Assembly: GCA_012514505.1 (NCBI GenBank) | Contig: JAAZAD010000505.1 | Location: 1 to 36,037, forward strand | Direction of reading: 5' to 3' | DNA length: 36,037 nt | Origin: Rhodococcus sp. (in: high G+C Gram-positive bacteria) | Lineage (GTDB): Bacteria > Actinomycetota > Actinomycetes > Mycobacteriales > Mycobacteriaceae | In this document: piece after piece, positions 16,699-25,711 of the stretch | Layout of the letters: each line of letters opens with the position of its first letter | Numbering within the stretch: the first letter of the stretch is position 1 | The notes under the pieces: generated by a model | The model's input: only the letters and a program-made list of their open reading frames with translations | Told to the model about the DNA's origin: nothing | Database searches by the model: none | Position numbers and translations under genes: made by a program

Positions 16699-17625
16699 AT
16701 GAGCACGAGCAACGCACCCGTCATCGAAGCCCGCGATCTGCAGAAGAACTACGGGCGGTTCCGTGCCCTGTCCGGGCTGAACCTGACGGTCGCCCCCGGC
16801 GAGGTCCATGGATTCCTCGGACCGAACGGAGCCGGAAAATCCACGACGATCCGCATCCTGCTCGGACTCCTGCGTGGCGACGGCGGTACCGCCAGAGTGT
16901 TCGGCCTCGACCCGTGGCGGGAATCGCTCGCCATCCACCGCCGCCTCGCGTACGTCCCCGGCGACGTCAACCTCTGGCCGTCGTTGACCGGAGGAGAAGT
17001 GATCGACGTGCTGTGCCGTCTGCGTGGCAGCGTCGACCAACGTCGGCGCGACGAATTGATCGAGCGATTCGAACTCGACCCGAGCAAGAAGGGATCGACA
17101 TACTCGAAGGGCAACAGGCAGAAGGTGGCGCTGGTTGCCGCGTTCGCAACAGACCCGGAATTGCTGATCCTCGACGAACCAACTTCCGGCCTCGACCCGC
17201 TGATGGAAAACGTCTTCACCCAATGCGTGGCTGAATCGTCCGCACGGGGACACACGGTGCTCCTGTCGAGCCATATCCTCAGCGAGGTGGAAAAACTGTG
17301 CAGCAGAGTGAGCATCATCCGCGACGGACTCACCGTGCAGACCGGATCGCTGGAATCACTACGCGGACTCGGCCGAACAGGTGTGGACGTCACCACCACC
17401 CGCGCGGTAGCCAGGCTCGACGACCTCTCCGGCGTCCACGACGTCGCACACATCGGAGATGCCGGAGTCAATCGCCTCACCTTCACCGTCGACACCGATC
17501 GACTCGACGTCGTCATGGAGGCGCTGGCCGCACACGGAATCACCGCGTTGACCAGTTCGCCACCGAAACTCGAAGACCTTTTCCTGGACCACTATTCGAG
17601 CGACGCCAAGGTCGCTGCGCGATGA
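16699..17625 (+). CDS. ABC exporter ATP-binding protein (antibiotic-resistance type)
   Basis: A 308-residue cytoplasmic ATPase powering the membrane partner encoded next. Walker A is GPNGAGKST (about 46-54), the signature region is YSKGNRQKVAL (in place of LSGGQ), Walker B is LLILDEPTSGLD, and the switch His lies in LLSSHILSE. The non-canonical signature is common in polyketide/drug exporters of actinobacteria (tetronasin-type). AGGAG precedes the ATG at 16699. Its stop overlaps the permease start by ATGA (17622-17625), indicating translational coupling. Likely substrates are hydrophobic drugs or lipids; the actual one is unknown. Confidence 0.93.
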   Translation: MSTSNAPVIEARDLQKNYGRFRALSGLNLTVAPGEVHGFLGPNGAGKSTTIRILLGLLRGDGGTARVFGLDPWRESLAIHRRLAYVPGDVNLWPSLTGGEVIDVLCRLRGSVDQRRRDELIERFELDPSKKGSTYSKGNRQKVALVAAFATDPELLILDEPTSGLDPLMENVFTQCVAESSARGHTVLLSSHILSEVEKLCSRVSIIRDGLTVQTGSLESLRGLGRTGVDVTTTRAVARLDDLSGVHDVAHIGDAGVNRLTFTVDTDRLDVVMEALAAHGITALTSSPPKLEDLFLDHYSSDAKVAAR

Positions 17626-19214
17626 GTACCGTCACCAACACCAAGGTCACGCTCGGCCTGGTCGCCCGATTGAATCGGACCATGATCGCCACGTGGTCGA
17701 TCGCCATCGTCGCCGTGGTCGCGGGGGCGACCGCCGGGATCGCGGGGCTGTATCCGACTGCGTTGGACCGTGCGTCGTATGCCGCCATCTCGAGCACGGT
17801 CACGGCAGGGCACGCGTTGAACGGACCGCCCACCGGACTGACGACGCTGGGTGGAATCGCTGTTTTCGAGGCCGGCTGGTACGTCGCACTGGCGGTCGCG
17901 GCCTTCAACATCGTTCTCGTCGCACGCAATTCCCGCGGAGCGGAGGAGTTGGGTCGTCTCGAACTACTGCGGTCGGGTGCACTCGGCACACACTCGATGC
18001 TGGTCTCCGTCGCAGTCGTGGCCACGGTGACGAACCTCGTCATCGGAGTCGGGGCGGCCCTCGCAATGACTGCTTTCGGTGCAGCGTGGACCGGGGCCGC
18101 CGTGTACGGCGGCGCTCTTGCCGCGGTCGGCGTTCTCTTTGCGGCGATCACCGCGTTGGCAGCCCAGGTCACCGAACACACTCGTGGCACCTATGCAATC
18201 GCCGGCGGTGTGCTCGGTGTTTCCTTCGCGGTCAGAGCCGTAGGCGACGCCACCGGAAACTCCGCGATCTCGTGGTTCTCACCGCTCGGCTGGGCACAGG
18301 CCAGCCATCCATTCGCGTCGAATCGTTGGTGGCCGCTGCTCGTGTGTCTCGTCGCCGCAGGCGTCCTGCTGGCCGCCGCCCTCGTGGTGGAGGCGCGGCG
18401 GGACCTCGGCGCGGGGCTCGTCCGCCCGCGCCCGGGGAGTCCGACAGGAAGCGCGGCGCTCGCCACTCCCGTCGGCCTTGCGTTCCGGTTGCACCGAGGC
18501 GCTCTGATCGGCTGGAGCGTCGCTGCAGTCGGACTGGGCGCAGCCTTCGGCGCGATCGGCGTGGACGCCGGGCGGATCAGTGAAACGTCGGAGGCCATGC
18601 TCGATCTGATCGGAGGATTCGGCGCCGGCAGCGTGATCGATTCCTACTTCGCCATGACAGCCGTACTCCTTGCCGTCCTTGCAGCGGGCGGCGCACTCAA
18701 CGCCGTGCTTCGCACTCGTGCCGAGGAAGAGTCCGCACGCGCGGACTCCCTTCTCGCCACACCACTGTCCCGGCGATATTGGCTGGCAAGCCATCTCACG
18801 GTCGCCCTGATCACGTCCACAGCGATCCTGGTCGCGGGCGGGCTGGGCATGGGCCTCGCGCACACCATCCGAAGTAGAGAACTGGATGCGGTGCCGCGAC
18901 TCATCGGCGCATCCTTGGCGCACCTTCCAGCGGTGTGGCTTCTGCTCGGCATAGGCGTGTTTCTCGTCGGTGTCCTGCCCCGCATGACCGCCCTGGTCTG
19001 GATCGTGTTCACAGGGTGCGCAGTGGCAACGATTCTGGGGCCGACGCTGAGGTTGCCGGATGTCGCCACCAACCTGTCGCCGTTCGAGCACACACCACGG
19101 CTACCCGGCCCACTCGACTCCGGTACCGTCGGCGCGGCGGCACTGTTGACCGCATTGGCCTTGGTGTTGATCGTCGCGGGGTTCCTCGGTTTTCGTCAGC
19201 GCGATATCGGCTGA
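17622..19214 (+). CDS. ABC exporter permease (polyketide-antibiotic exporter type)
   Basis: A 530-residue integral membrane protein with about 12 hydrophobic helices, in two homologous halves separated near residues 255-290 by a charged, Gly/Pro-rich stretch. It resembles the large fused permeases of actinobacterial polyketide exporters (Rv1217c-like), so a single permease chain would pair with two copies of the upstream ATPase. The start is the ATG inside the ATGA overlap; the frame stays open further upstream to 17298, but that part lies within the ATPase gene and is not credible. It ends 6 bases from the stop of the converging thioredoxin-domain gene. Confidence 0.9.
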   Translation: MSTVTNTKVTLGLVARLNRTMIATWSIAIVAVVAGATAGIAGLYPTALDRASYAAISSTVTAGHALNGPPTGLTTLGGIAVFEAGWYVALAVAAFNIVLVARNSRGAEELGRLELLRSGALGTHSMLVSVAVVATVTNLVIGVGAALAMTAFGAAWTGAAVYGGALAAVGVLFAAITALAAQVTEHTRGTYAIAGGVLGVSFAVRAVGDATGNSAISWFSPLGWAQASHPFASNRWWPLLVCLVAAGVLLAAALVVEARRDLGAGLVRPRPGSPTGSAALATPVGLAFRLHRGALIGWSVAAVGLGAAFGAIGVDAGRISETSEAMLDLIGGFGAGSVIDSYFAMTAVLLAVLAAGGALNAVLRTRAEEESARADSLLATPLSRRYWLASHLTVALITSTAILVAGGLGMGLAHTIRSRELDAVPRLIGASLAHLPAVWLLLGIGVFLVGVLPRMTALVWIVFTGCAVATILGPTLRLPDVATNLSPFEHTPRLPGPLDSGTVGAAALLTALALVLIVAGFLGFRQRDIG

Positions 19215-19220
19215 ACCCGG

Positions 19221-21224
19221 TTACCCGGCCAGCATCGCTCTCAGCTCGACCGCGGTCGTGACGGGACGATCACAGACGAATCCACGACACACATATGCGG
19301 TCTCGACACCGTCCACAAGCGGCCTGCCGGCCAGCAGCGGCGCCGAATCCGGTTCTCCCGCAAGCACCACTGCCCCACCGGGCGCATCCCGACGGGCGAT
19401 GTCGAGCAATTCGCCGGAGCCGTTCGTGACGATCGCGACCTGCACCGGACCGCGCACCGATGCTTCCGCCACCGCAAGCCAGTGCCCCGCGGCACGAGGC
19501 GCCCGATCGAGCAGCACCGAGATTCTGTTCAGCGCATTCGTGCCCGCCGATCCGTAGCGCTGGGAGGCCTCACCCTCCGTGAGGGCGGCGGCGGTCAGCA
19601 GCGCATCGCAGATACTGGATGCACCGGACGGAGTTGCACCGTCGACCGGGTCACGTGGCCGCGTCACAAGAGTCTCGGCGTCGTCTGCCGTGTCGAACCA
19701 ACTGCCGGGTTCCGACGAATCCTCGAAACGCGCCAACGCATGGTCGAGCAGCTGTGTCGCATCGCGGAGCCAGCGGCCCTCCCCGGTCGCCTGGTACACG
19801 GACAGTAGAGCTGTGGCGAGGCAGGCGTAGTCCTCCAGAACCCCATCGGACGGTCCGACCACCCCGCCCAACGATGCACGCCGTAAGCGGCCCTCCACGC
19901 GATGTACCTCGAGTAATGTCCCCGCGCACTCTGCGGCAGCGTCGACCCACTCTCGCCGGCCGAGCCCGACACCGGCCTCGGCCAGAGCCGTCACCGCCAA
20001 ACCGTTCCACGCCGTGACGACCTTGTCGTCTCGTCCGGGTTGCGGCCGAGTCTGCCTGTGCTGGAACAGGGTCGCGCGGACCCGGTGGAACCGCTGCTTG
20101 TCCTCAGGATCGACCGGCAACTGCAGCACCGAAGCACCCTCCTCGAAGGTGCCCTCATCGGTGACCGCGAACAGTTCCGTGGCCCACGCCCCGTCTTCGG
20201 CGCCGAGCACCTCCACGAGTTGCCCGGGTGTCCACACATACGTCGAACCTTCGACGCCCTCGGTGTCCGCATCCAATGCCGATGCGAACATGCCGTGTTC
20301 GGTTCGCAGATCACGCAACAGAAATTCGGCGGTCTCCTCCGTGACCCGCAACGCCAGCTCCGACCCGGTTCGGCGCGCCAGGTGCGCATACGCCCGCAGC
20401 AGCAGCGCGTTGTCGTACAACATCTTCTCGAAATGCGGTACGACCCATTGCGCGTCGACGGAGTAGCGGGCGAAGCCTCCGCCGAGTTGGTCGCAGATCC
20501 CGCCACGCGCCATCGCCGACGCAGTCCGTTCCACGACCTCGAGCGCCGATTCCGAGCCGGTGCGTTCGTAGTGCCTGATCAGCGCTTCCATTGCTGCACC
20601 GGGCGGGAACTTCGGCGCGGAGCCGAACCCGCCGTGCACCGTATCCTCGTCGGTCACCAACGCGGCTACCGCCTTGTCGAGCAGTACTGCATCGACGGCC
20701 GGGCCGCCCCCGGGCACACCCTTGGCGCCGCGCTCGAGTTCCGCGACAACTGAAGCTGCCGCCGTGTCGACGTCACCGCGACGGTCACGCCACGTGCCCG
20801 CCACCGCCTCGAGGAGCTGGGTGAACGACGGCATTCCGCCGCGGGGTTCCTTCGCGTAATAGGTGCCGCAATAGAACGGGGCACCGTCCGGAGTGAGGAA
20901 ACAGGTCATCGGCCAACCGCCCTGCCCCGTCATGGCAACGGTCGCGTTCATGTACACCGCGTCGAGGTCCGGCCGTTCTTCACGATCGACCTTCACGCAC
21001 ACGAAATTCTCGTTCATGATGGCCGCCGTCGCGGCGTCCTCGAACGACTCGTGGGCCATGACGTGGCACCAATGGCAGGCGGAATACCCGATCGACAGCA
21101 GGATCGGGACATCGCGTTCCCTGGCCTCCTGCGTCGCCGCTTCGCCCCACTGCTGCCAGTGCACCGGATTGTCGGCGTGCTGGAGCAGGTATGGGCTGGT
21201 AGATGCAGCAAGGAGGTTGGACAT
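19221..21224 (-). CDS. Thioredoxin-fold (DUF255) and six-hairpin domain protein, YyaL/Spata20 type
   Basis: A 667-residue cytoplasmic protein. The N-terminal thioredoxin-like domain (about 1-165) carries CxxC in [18 protein letters not shown] and [15 protein letters not shown]. The rest is an alpha/alpha six-hairpin glycosidase-like barrel, with [35 protein letters not shown] and VTAWNGLAV as family landmarks. This DUF255 family is conserved from bacteria to mammals, but its biochemical role is not settled; redox or N-glucosamine epimerase-like functions have been suggested from fold. It corresponds in position to M. tuberculosis Rv1084. No signal peptide is seen. Confidence 0.92.
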   Translation of the reverse strand: MSNLLAASTSPYLLQHADNPVHWQQWGEAATQEARERDVPILLSIGYSACHWCHVMAHESFEDAATAAIMNENFVCVKVDREERPDLDAVYMNATVAMTGQGGWPMTCFLTPDGAPFYCGTYYAKEPRGGMPSFTQLLEAVAGTWRDRRGDVDTAAASVVAELERGAKGVPGGGPAVDAVLLDKAVAALVTDEDTVHGGFGSAPKFPPGAAMEALIRHYERTGSESALEVVERTASAMARGGICDQLGGGFARYSVDAQWVVPHFEKMLYDNALLLRAYAHLARRTGSELALRVTEETAEFLLRDLRTEHGMFASALDADTEGVEGSTYVWTPGQLVEVLGAEDGAWATELFAVTDEGTFEEGASVLQLPVDPEDKQRFHRVRATLFQHRQTRPQPGRDDKVVTAWNGLAVTALAEAGVGLGRREWVDAAAECAGTLLEVHRVEGRLRRASLGGVVGPSDGVLEDYACLATALLSVYQATGEGRWLRDATQLLDHALARFEDSSEPGSWFDTADDAETLVTRPRDPVDGATPSGASSICDALLTAAALTEGEASQRYGSAGTNALNRISVLLDRAPRAAGHWLAVAEASVRGPVQVAIVTNGSGELLDIARRDAPGGAVVLAGEPDSAPLLAGRPLVDGVETAYVCRGFVCDRPVTTAVELRAMLAG

Positions 21225-21276
21225 GGTCCCCAGTATCCCGCGGCGCGAGGCCCGGTACTACCTTGCGCGTGGGTTG

Positions 21277-22197
21277 CTACGCGAACGTCCCGTCATCGAG
21301 CCCCAATTCTTTCGCTGCGGCGACGACGGCTGCGATGACCAGCTGGAGCGAGGCGCGGACTTCGCCGGTGGTGCGATGCGCGACGGACACAGTGCGGAAG
21401 AACTGGTCGTCGAGTGGCGCGATGGTGATGTTGTCGGGGCGCAGGTGCAGACCCAGATCCGACACCAGTGTCACGCCCAGTCCGGCTGCCACCATGGCCA
21501 ATGCTGTTGTCTGCTCGCCCACTTCGTGACGAATCTTCGGATCGAATCCCACCGCGTGCGCGGCCATCCGCACGGCGCAGCCGAAATGCGAACGTGGACC
21601 GGACAGAATCCAGGGCTGCTCCGCAAGGTCCTTCAGCAGCATGGGGGTCCCGTCATGACTGCCGGGGGGCAGGGCCGCGTGCATCTGTTCGACGGCAATG
21701 ACTTGCCGGGTCAGCTGCGGATCCCAGGGCATCGGATAGTTCGAATAGTCGATGACGAACGAGAAATCGAGATCGCCGTCGCGGACAGCTCCCGCCGTTT
21801 CTTCCGGCGCCAGCTCCTTCGTCCGAACCTCGATGCCCGGATGCTCGGCCTCCAGGATCTTCAGCGCCGTCGGCAACAAACCCGTCGACACCGACGCCCA
21901 CACGCCCGCGGTCAACGTCGCGGCAACCCCGCCGCGGGCCTCTTCCATCGCATCTCGGGCACGATCGACGGCGGCAAGTATCTCCTCCGCGTGCTCCGCA
22001 AGCACGACGCCCGCCTCGGTCAGCACCATACGCCGGCCACGCTTCTCGAAAAGGATCGTGCCCGCATCCCGCTCCAGGAGAGAAAGCTGCTGCGACACGG
22101 CCGAGACCGTGTAATTCAGGGCCTGCGCGGCAGCCGTCACCGTGCCGCGACGCTCGAGCTCTCGCAGCAGCTTGAGACGGTGCAGCGACAAGTCCAT
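21277..22197 (-). CDS. LysR-family transcriptional regulator
   Basis: A 306-residue LysR regulator. The winged helix-turn-helix is in the first 60 residues: MDLSLHRLKLLRELERRG, then TVTAAAQALNYTVSAVSQQL. It is followed by a two-lobed periplasmic-binding-type effector domain (about 90-300). The frame is open to 22302, but the ATG at 22195-22197 matches the LysR N-terminus. It is divergent from the amino-acid dehydrogenase gene with a 229-bp spacer, the classic arrangement for a LysR protein activating its neighbour. The effector is unknown; an amino acid is a reasonable guess from the target. Confidence 0.92.
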   Translation of the reverse strand: MDLSLHRLKLLRELERRGTVTAAAQALNYTVSAVSQQLSLLERDAGTILFEKRGRRMVLTEAGVVLAEHAEEILAAVDRARDAMEEARGGVAATLTAGVWASVSTGLLPTALKILEAEHPGIEVRTKELAPEETAGAVRDGDLDFSFVIDYSNYPMPWDPQLTRQVIAVEQMHAALPPGSHDGTPMLLKDLAEQPWILSGPRSHFGCAVRMAAHAVGFDPKIRHEVGEQTTALAMVAAGLGVTLVSDLGLHLRPDNITIAPLDDQFFRTVSVAHRTTGEVRASLQLVIAAVVAAAKELGLDDGTFA

Positions 22198-22426
22198 ATC
22201 TGCAGGATAAGCGCGGTTGGAGCACTGTGCGCGATAGTCCAGACTTCCTGAACGAACAGGTCCACAAAAGGTAACTGGACGCGGTGCCCGAACTACACGC
22301 ATGCTGTGGTCAGCGACCGCTTTCGTTACAACGGCCGCCCCTTGAATGACATATAGAGCCCTTGCCGGGAATCCGACAGAGGGCTTGTTTACGCATACGC
22401 GAAAACGACGTCAGGAGGCGATCACA
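22198..22426. promoter_or_regulatory. Divergent promoter region between LysR gene and dehydrogenase
   Basis: A 229-bp spacer. CCTG-AACGAA-CAGG near 22246-22259 is a short inverted repeat that could be part of a LysR site, and CATATAGA (about 22349-22356) is a possible -10 for the dehydrogenase. AGGAGG (22413-22418) is a strong ribosome-binding site that fixes the dehydrogenase start at 22427. Confidence 0.4.
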
Positions 22427-23713
22427 ATGACCATTGCGGACCAGCCGCTGGAAACGTACGGCACCCCGGTTCCCCTTGATCCATCGGCGCCTGACGGCAT
22501 TCGTTCTGCGCCGACCTCTCCGACGACAATCTCTCCGACGACGGAGCACACCGCGCCGAGGCGTCATCAACCGGTCATTCGGATTCAATGGACCGACGAA
22601 GTCACCGGAGCACTCGGCTATCTCGTGGTCGACACCCTCGTCGCGGGCCTCGCCACCGGCGGCACCCGGATGCGCAAGGGCTGCACCATGAGCGAGGTGG
22701 AAGATCTCGCACGGGGCATGTCGGCCAAAACCGCCACGTTCGACCTGCCTGTCGGCGGTGCGAAGGGTGGCGTCGACTTCGATCCCAAGGATCCGCGGGC
22801 GCGCGAGGTACTCACCCGCTACTTCGACGCGATGCGCCCGTTCCTGGACCGCCATTGGGTGACCGCCGAAGATCTGGGCGTCACGCAACAGCACATCGAC
22901 GAAGTCTTCGCCTACCTCGGCATGCGGCAGTCCTACCACGCTGCGATCGAGCGAGCCGTGAATCCGGACGCCACCGCGGACCGGGTGCTGGCCGGACTCA
23001 ACGCCAAAGCCCGCGGCGGGCTGCTCGGCGACGTCATCGGCGGATACGGCGTTGCGACCGCATGCCTCGCCGCCGCGTCACACTGGGGCTGGCCGGTCGA
23101 GGCCACCACCGTTGCCGTCCAGGGCGTCGGAACCATGGGCGGGGCGGCAGCGTGGTACCTCCACGACGCGGGAATGACGATCGTCGCCATCGCCGACGCC
23201 GCAGGAACCCTGTTCGATCCGCAGGGCCTCGATATTCCGGCCCTCCTCGACACCCGCAACGAGTACGGCGAGATCGACCGCACATACGTCCCGGCGAGAG
23301 TCGAACAACTGCCCCGAGACGTCGTGCTCGACGTTCCCGTCGACATCCTCGTACCGGCCGCAGTGTCGTACGCCATCACCGGCGACAACTGCATGCTCGT
23401 CGACGCGAAGGTCGTCGTGGAGGCTGCCAACGCCGCGACGACACCCGACGCCGAACTGGACCTCACGTCCCGCGGCATCGCGGTGATACCCGATTTCGTG
23501 GCGAACGCCGGCGCGGTCGCCTGGGCGTGGTGGCTGCTCCTCGGGTACGTCGGCGACCACCCGGACGACTCGTTCGACCGTCTGCGCCACGAGATGACCG
23601 AGAAAGTCACCGAACTACTGGCCGCGTGGGAGCCGAACCAAGGACCGTTGAGGTGGCATGCGGACCCGTCGACCACCGTGACTCGGGTCGTTCCGCATAT
23701 TCACATCCCGTGA
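22427..23713 (+). CDS. Glu/Leu/Phe/Val dehydrogenase family protein
   Basis: A 428-residue NAD(P)-dependent amino-acid dehydrogenase. The N-terminal domain has ATGGTRMRKG, ARGMSAKTA and DLPVGGAKGGVDFDP (substrate-binding and catalytic lysines) and VTAEDLGV (catalytic Asp). The Rossmann domain begins near VAVQGVGTMGGAAAWYL. GGTRM is typical of Leu/Phe/Val dehydrogenases, while GGAKGGV..DP is typical of glutamate dehydrogenases, so substrate specificity cannot be read off. The first ~50 residues are Pro/Thr-rich and unlike the family core. The strong AGGAGG supports ATG 22427 rather than an ATG at 22346. The divergent LysR gene is the probable regulator. The stop codon runs straight into a repeat element. 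Confidence 0.9.
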   Translation: MTIADQPLETYGTPVPLDPSAPDGIRSAPTSPTTISPTTEHTAPRRHQPVIRIQWTDEVTGALGYLVVDTLVAGLATGGTRMRKGCTMSEVEDLARGMSAKTATFDLPVGGAKGGVDFDPKDPRAREVLTRYFDAMRPFLDRHWVTAEDLGVTQQHIDEVFAYLGMRQSYHAAIERAVNPDATADRVLAGLNAKARGGLLGDVIGGYGVATACLAAASHWGWPVEATTVAVQGVGTMGGAAAWYLHDAGMTIVAIADAAGTLFDPQGLDIPALLDTRNEYGEIDRTYVPARVEQLPRDVVLDVPVDILVPAAVSYAITGDNCMLVDAKVVVEAANAATTPDAELDLTSRGIAVIPDFVANAGAVAWAWWLLLGYVGDHPDDSFDRLRHEMTEKVTELLAAWEPNQGPLRWHADPSTTVTRVVPHIHIP

Positions 23714-23786
23714 GGGGCCTTCGGCCCCTGTGAGTGGTCGACGAGTCCAGAGACTCGCTAACCACTCACAGGGACTAGTCCCTTTT
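23713..23786. repeat. Palindromic 3'-end element, copy B
   Basis: It is composed of hairpin AGGGGCC-TTC-GGCCCCT (23713-23729, starting in the dehydrogenase stop codon), the 47-base core (23727-23773) whose outer arms CCTGTGAGTGGT and ACCACTCACAGG are exactly complementary, and GGGACTAGTCCC (23771-23782) followed by TTTT. The stop codon of the converging small membrane protein lies inside the last palindrome. It probably terminates both genes. Confidence 0.82.
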
Positions 23787-24029
23787 GTCAGGCGGGGTGT
23801 GCGGGATCGCACCCTTGTCGGTTCCCTCGTCAGCTTCCTGATCCGCTTCCGGGTGTTCCGGTTCGAACGTATCCGGCAGCTTTCCGAGACGCTTGTTCAT
23901 CGAACGCACCAACAGGATCACGCCGACGAGCAACGCGAGAAGAATCAGCAGACCAACCGGGGAGGCTTTGCCGAACTCGGGCCCCGAAGGGTCCGCCTGC
24001 GCCAGCACCGCAATCGTGAGCGTGTTCAC
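23775..24029 (-). CDS. Small single-pass membrane protein (Rv1083-like)
   Basis: An 84-residue protein. One hydrophobic helix (about residues 24-42, [16 protein letters not shown]) is followed by a basic patch ([11 protein letters not shown]) and an acidic, disordered C-terminal tail. It has the size and position of M. tuberculosis Rv1083, directly after mca. The start is GTG within a GTGA overlap with the mca stop (24026-24029), so it is translationally coupled to mca. The function is unknown; membrane localisation with a cytoplasmic tail is predicted. Confidence 0.8.
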   Translation of the reverse strand: MNTLTIAVLAQADPSGPEFGKASPVGLLILLALLVGVILLVRSMNKRLGKLPDTFEPEHPEADQEADEGTDKGAIPHTPPDKRD

Positions 24030-24904
24030 TTCTGTCCGTCCTCCTCGATACCTGCGAACAGGTCCGTCTCTGGAATCGACGTGGAAACTCGGGTCTTCGC
24101 CAGTTCGAATTCCTCGGTCGGCCAGATCTTCTGCTGAATGTCCAACGGCACCGCGAAAAACGAGCCGTTCGGGTCGATCTGCGTAGCGTGAGCACGCAAC
24201 GCGTCGTCACGCTGCGGGAAGTAGTCACCGCACGTGATCTGGGTGGTCACCCGTGCCATCAGGTCACCCTGTTCGGTCTTCCACTTCTTCAGCCACTCGG
24301 CCATCGGGAACTCTTCGCCACGACGCTCGTACTCGTCCTGGAACATCACGAGTCGCTTTCGAATGAAGCCGTGCGAGTAGTACACCTTCTGCACTTCCCA
24401 GGGCTCACCCGCATCGGGGAATCTGTCCGGGTCGGCGGCAGCTTCGTAGGCAGCCATCGAGACCTCGTGGCAGCGAATGTGATCCGGGTGCGGGTAACCA
24501 CCGTTCTCGTCGTAGGTGGTCATCACGTGCGGCCGGAATTCACGGATCGCTCGCACCAGCGCCTCCGTGGACTCCTCCAGCGGCGCCAAGGCGAAGCATC
24601 CCTCCGGCAGCGGCGGCATGGGGTCACCCTCTGGCAGTCCCGAATCGACGAAGCCCAGCCAACGATGACGAACCCCCAGGATGCGAGCGGCTTCCGCCAT
24701 CTCTTCCTCGCGTACCGCATGGATACGGTCACGGACACCGGGAATGTCCATCGCCGGGTTGAGGATGTCACCGCGCTCACCTCCGGTGAGAGTCACGACC
24801 ATCACGTCGTGTCCTTCAGCGGCGTAACGGGCCGTCGTCGCAGCTCCCTTGCTCGACTCGTCGTCGGGGTGGGCATGGACGGCCATGAGCCTGAATCCGC
24901 TCAC
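24026..24904 (-). CDS. mca: Mycothiol S-conjugate amidase
   Basis: A zinc amidase that cleaves mycothiol S-conjugates into a mercapturic acid (exported) and GlcN-inositol, detoxifying electrophiles and antibiotics; it is a paralogue of MshB. The 292-residue product begins at GTG 24904 ([17 protein letters not shown]), preceded by GAGGTGA. Zinc ligands are in AHPDDE near the N-terminus and HPDH in [26 protein letters not shown] is characteristic of Mca/MshB. The frame is open upstream to 25111, which would overlap the divergent DUF4307 gene. Position and order match Rv1082. Its presence confirms a mycothiol-producing actinobacterium. Confidence 0.96.
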   Translation of the reverse strand: MSGFRLMAVHAHPDDESSKGAATTARYAAEGHDVMVVTLTGGERGDILNPAMDIPGVRDRIHAVREEEMAEAARILGVRHRWLGFVDSGLPEGDPMPPLPEGCFALAPLEESTEALVRAIREFRPHVMTTYDENGGYPHPDHIRCHEVSMAAYEAAADPDRFPDAGEPWEVQKVYYSHGFIRKRLVMFQDEYERRGEEFPMAEWLKKWKTEQGDLMARVTTQITCGDYFPQRDDALRAHATQIDPNGSFFAVPLDIQQKIWPTEEFELAKTRVSTSIPETDLFAGIEEDGQK

Positions 24905-25044
24905 GTGTTCGTTCACCTCGTCTTCGCCTGTCGCCGGCCCGGCCGTGTGCCGCGTCGGCTGCGCACCAATGCACTCCTCTATAGTTCCACTCGATACTTC
25001 CCGTTGCAGCCGTGCCCCCGTTCCGGTGGCCTGAGAGCAGACAA

Positions 25045-25482
25045 ATGACGAGCACGCTACCCCCAGGCAGATACTCCTCGACCTCGACGCCTGCGCGTTC
25101 GCGCAGGTCAATGGCCGTGATAGTCGGGGCCGTCGTGGTGGTGGTCTGTGTCATAGGCGCGTACTTCGCCTACCAGAAGTTCGCCGTGCACGAGATGGAA
25201 TCCGACGTCATGTCGTACGAGATCATCGACGACTCGCGGTTGGACGTCACTGTGAAGGTGACGCGGGAGGACCCTTCACGCGAGGCCGTGTGCCTCGTTC
25301 GAGCGCGCTCGAAGGACGGGTCCGAAACCGGACGCCGGGAAGTGCTGGTCCCCGCGGGCACGGACGGGACGGTCCTGATCACTGCCCCGGTTATCACCTC
25401 ACGTGATCCGGGAATGGGCGATCTCTACGGTTGCAGCTTCGACGTACCCGAGTACCTGACGCCTCTCGAAGCACCTCGCTGA
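25045..25482 (+). CDS. DUF4307 membrane protein (Rv1081c-like)
   Basis: A 145-residue protein. It has a basic, Ser/Thr/Pro-rich N-terminus, one transmembrane helix (about 25-43, [19 protein letters not shown]) and an extracytoplasmic beta-rich domain ([22 protein letters not shown]) with two cysteines (AVCLVRA and LYGCSF) that may pair. The match to DUF4307 and the position between mca and greA fit Rv1081c. Function unknown. ATG 25045 is preceded by GAGAG; an upstream ATG at 25012 is in frame but poorly supported. Confidence 0.83.
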   Translation: MTSTLPPGRYSSTSTPARSRRSMAVIVGAVVVVVCVIGAYFAYQKFAVHEMESDVMSYEIIDDSRLDVTVKVTREDPSREAVCLVRARSKDGSETGRREVLVPAGTDGTVLITAPVITSRDPGMGDLYGCSFDVPEYLTPLEAPR

Positions 25483-25541
25483 AACACGTTCACCTCACAG
25501 CGAACATACAGCGATCGAGCGTTCGCACACTCCACGCGTGC

Positions 25542-25547
25542 TAGAAT
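25542..25547 (+). promoter_or_regulatory. Probable -10 box of greA
   Basis: TAGAAT matches the actinobacterial TANNNT -10 pattern. The -35 (around CGTTCG, 17 bases upstream) is weak. A start near 25554 would place the hairpin 25553-25582 at the extreme 5' end of a leader of about 160 nt. Confidence 0.5.
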
Positions 25548-25552
25548 CGTCG

Positions 25553-25690
25553 AATACACGGTTCCGGCTGGGACCGTGTATTGCTGCATTGACGGCAGGA
25601 CGGACCTTCGACGCGACTTCAGTCGGCCCCGCCGTCGTGCCGTTGGTCATTGCTCATATGCAGTGACCCGTCGAGGGAGCCTGCGGCTCC
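25553..25690 (+). ncRNA. Structured 5' leader of greA (candidate cis-regulatory RNA)
   Basis: Three hairpins precede greA: 25553-25582 (perfect 10-bp stem AATACACGGT/ACCGTGTATT), 25645-25668 (9-bp stem with one G-U pair, loop TCATAT) and 25676-25690 (GGAGCC-TGC-GGCTCC). The last lies just ahead of the ribosome-binding site and hides an upstream copy of CGAGGGAG, the same octamer that serves as the actual site at 25695-25702. No known riboswitch class is recognised. Confidence 0.45.
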
Positions 25691-25711
25691 AACTACGAGG
25701 GAGTGATCGAG

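Noticed and set aside
17298..17621. Upstream extension of the ABC permease frame
   Set aside because: It lies within the ATPase gene in another frame, gives an Arg-rich unnatural sequence, and the ATG in the ATGA overlap at 17622 is a textbook coupled start.
22346..22426. Upstream ATG for the amino-acid dehydrogenase
   Set aside because: The 27 extra residues have no family match and the ATG at 22346 lacks a ribosome-binding site, unlike 22427 with AGGAGG.
24905..25111. Longer N-terminus for mca
   Set aside because: The open frame extends upstream, but it would overlap the divergent DUF4307 gene and its promoter. GTG 24904 with GAGGTGA gives the expected Mca N-terminus.
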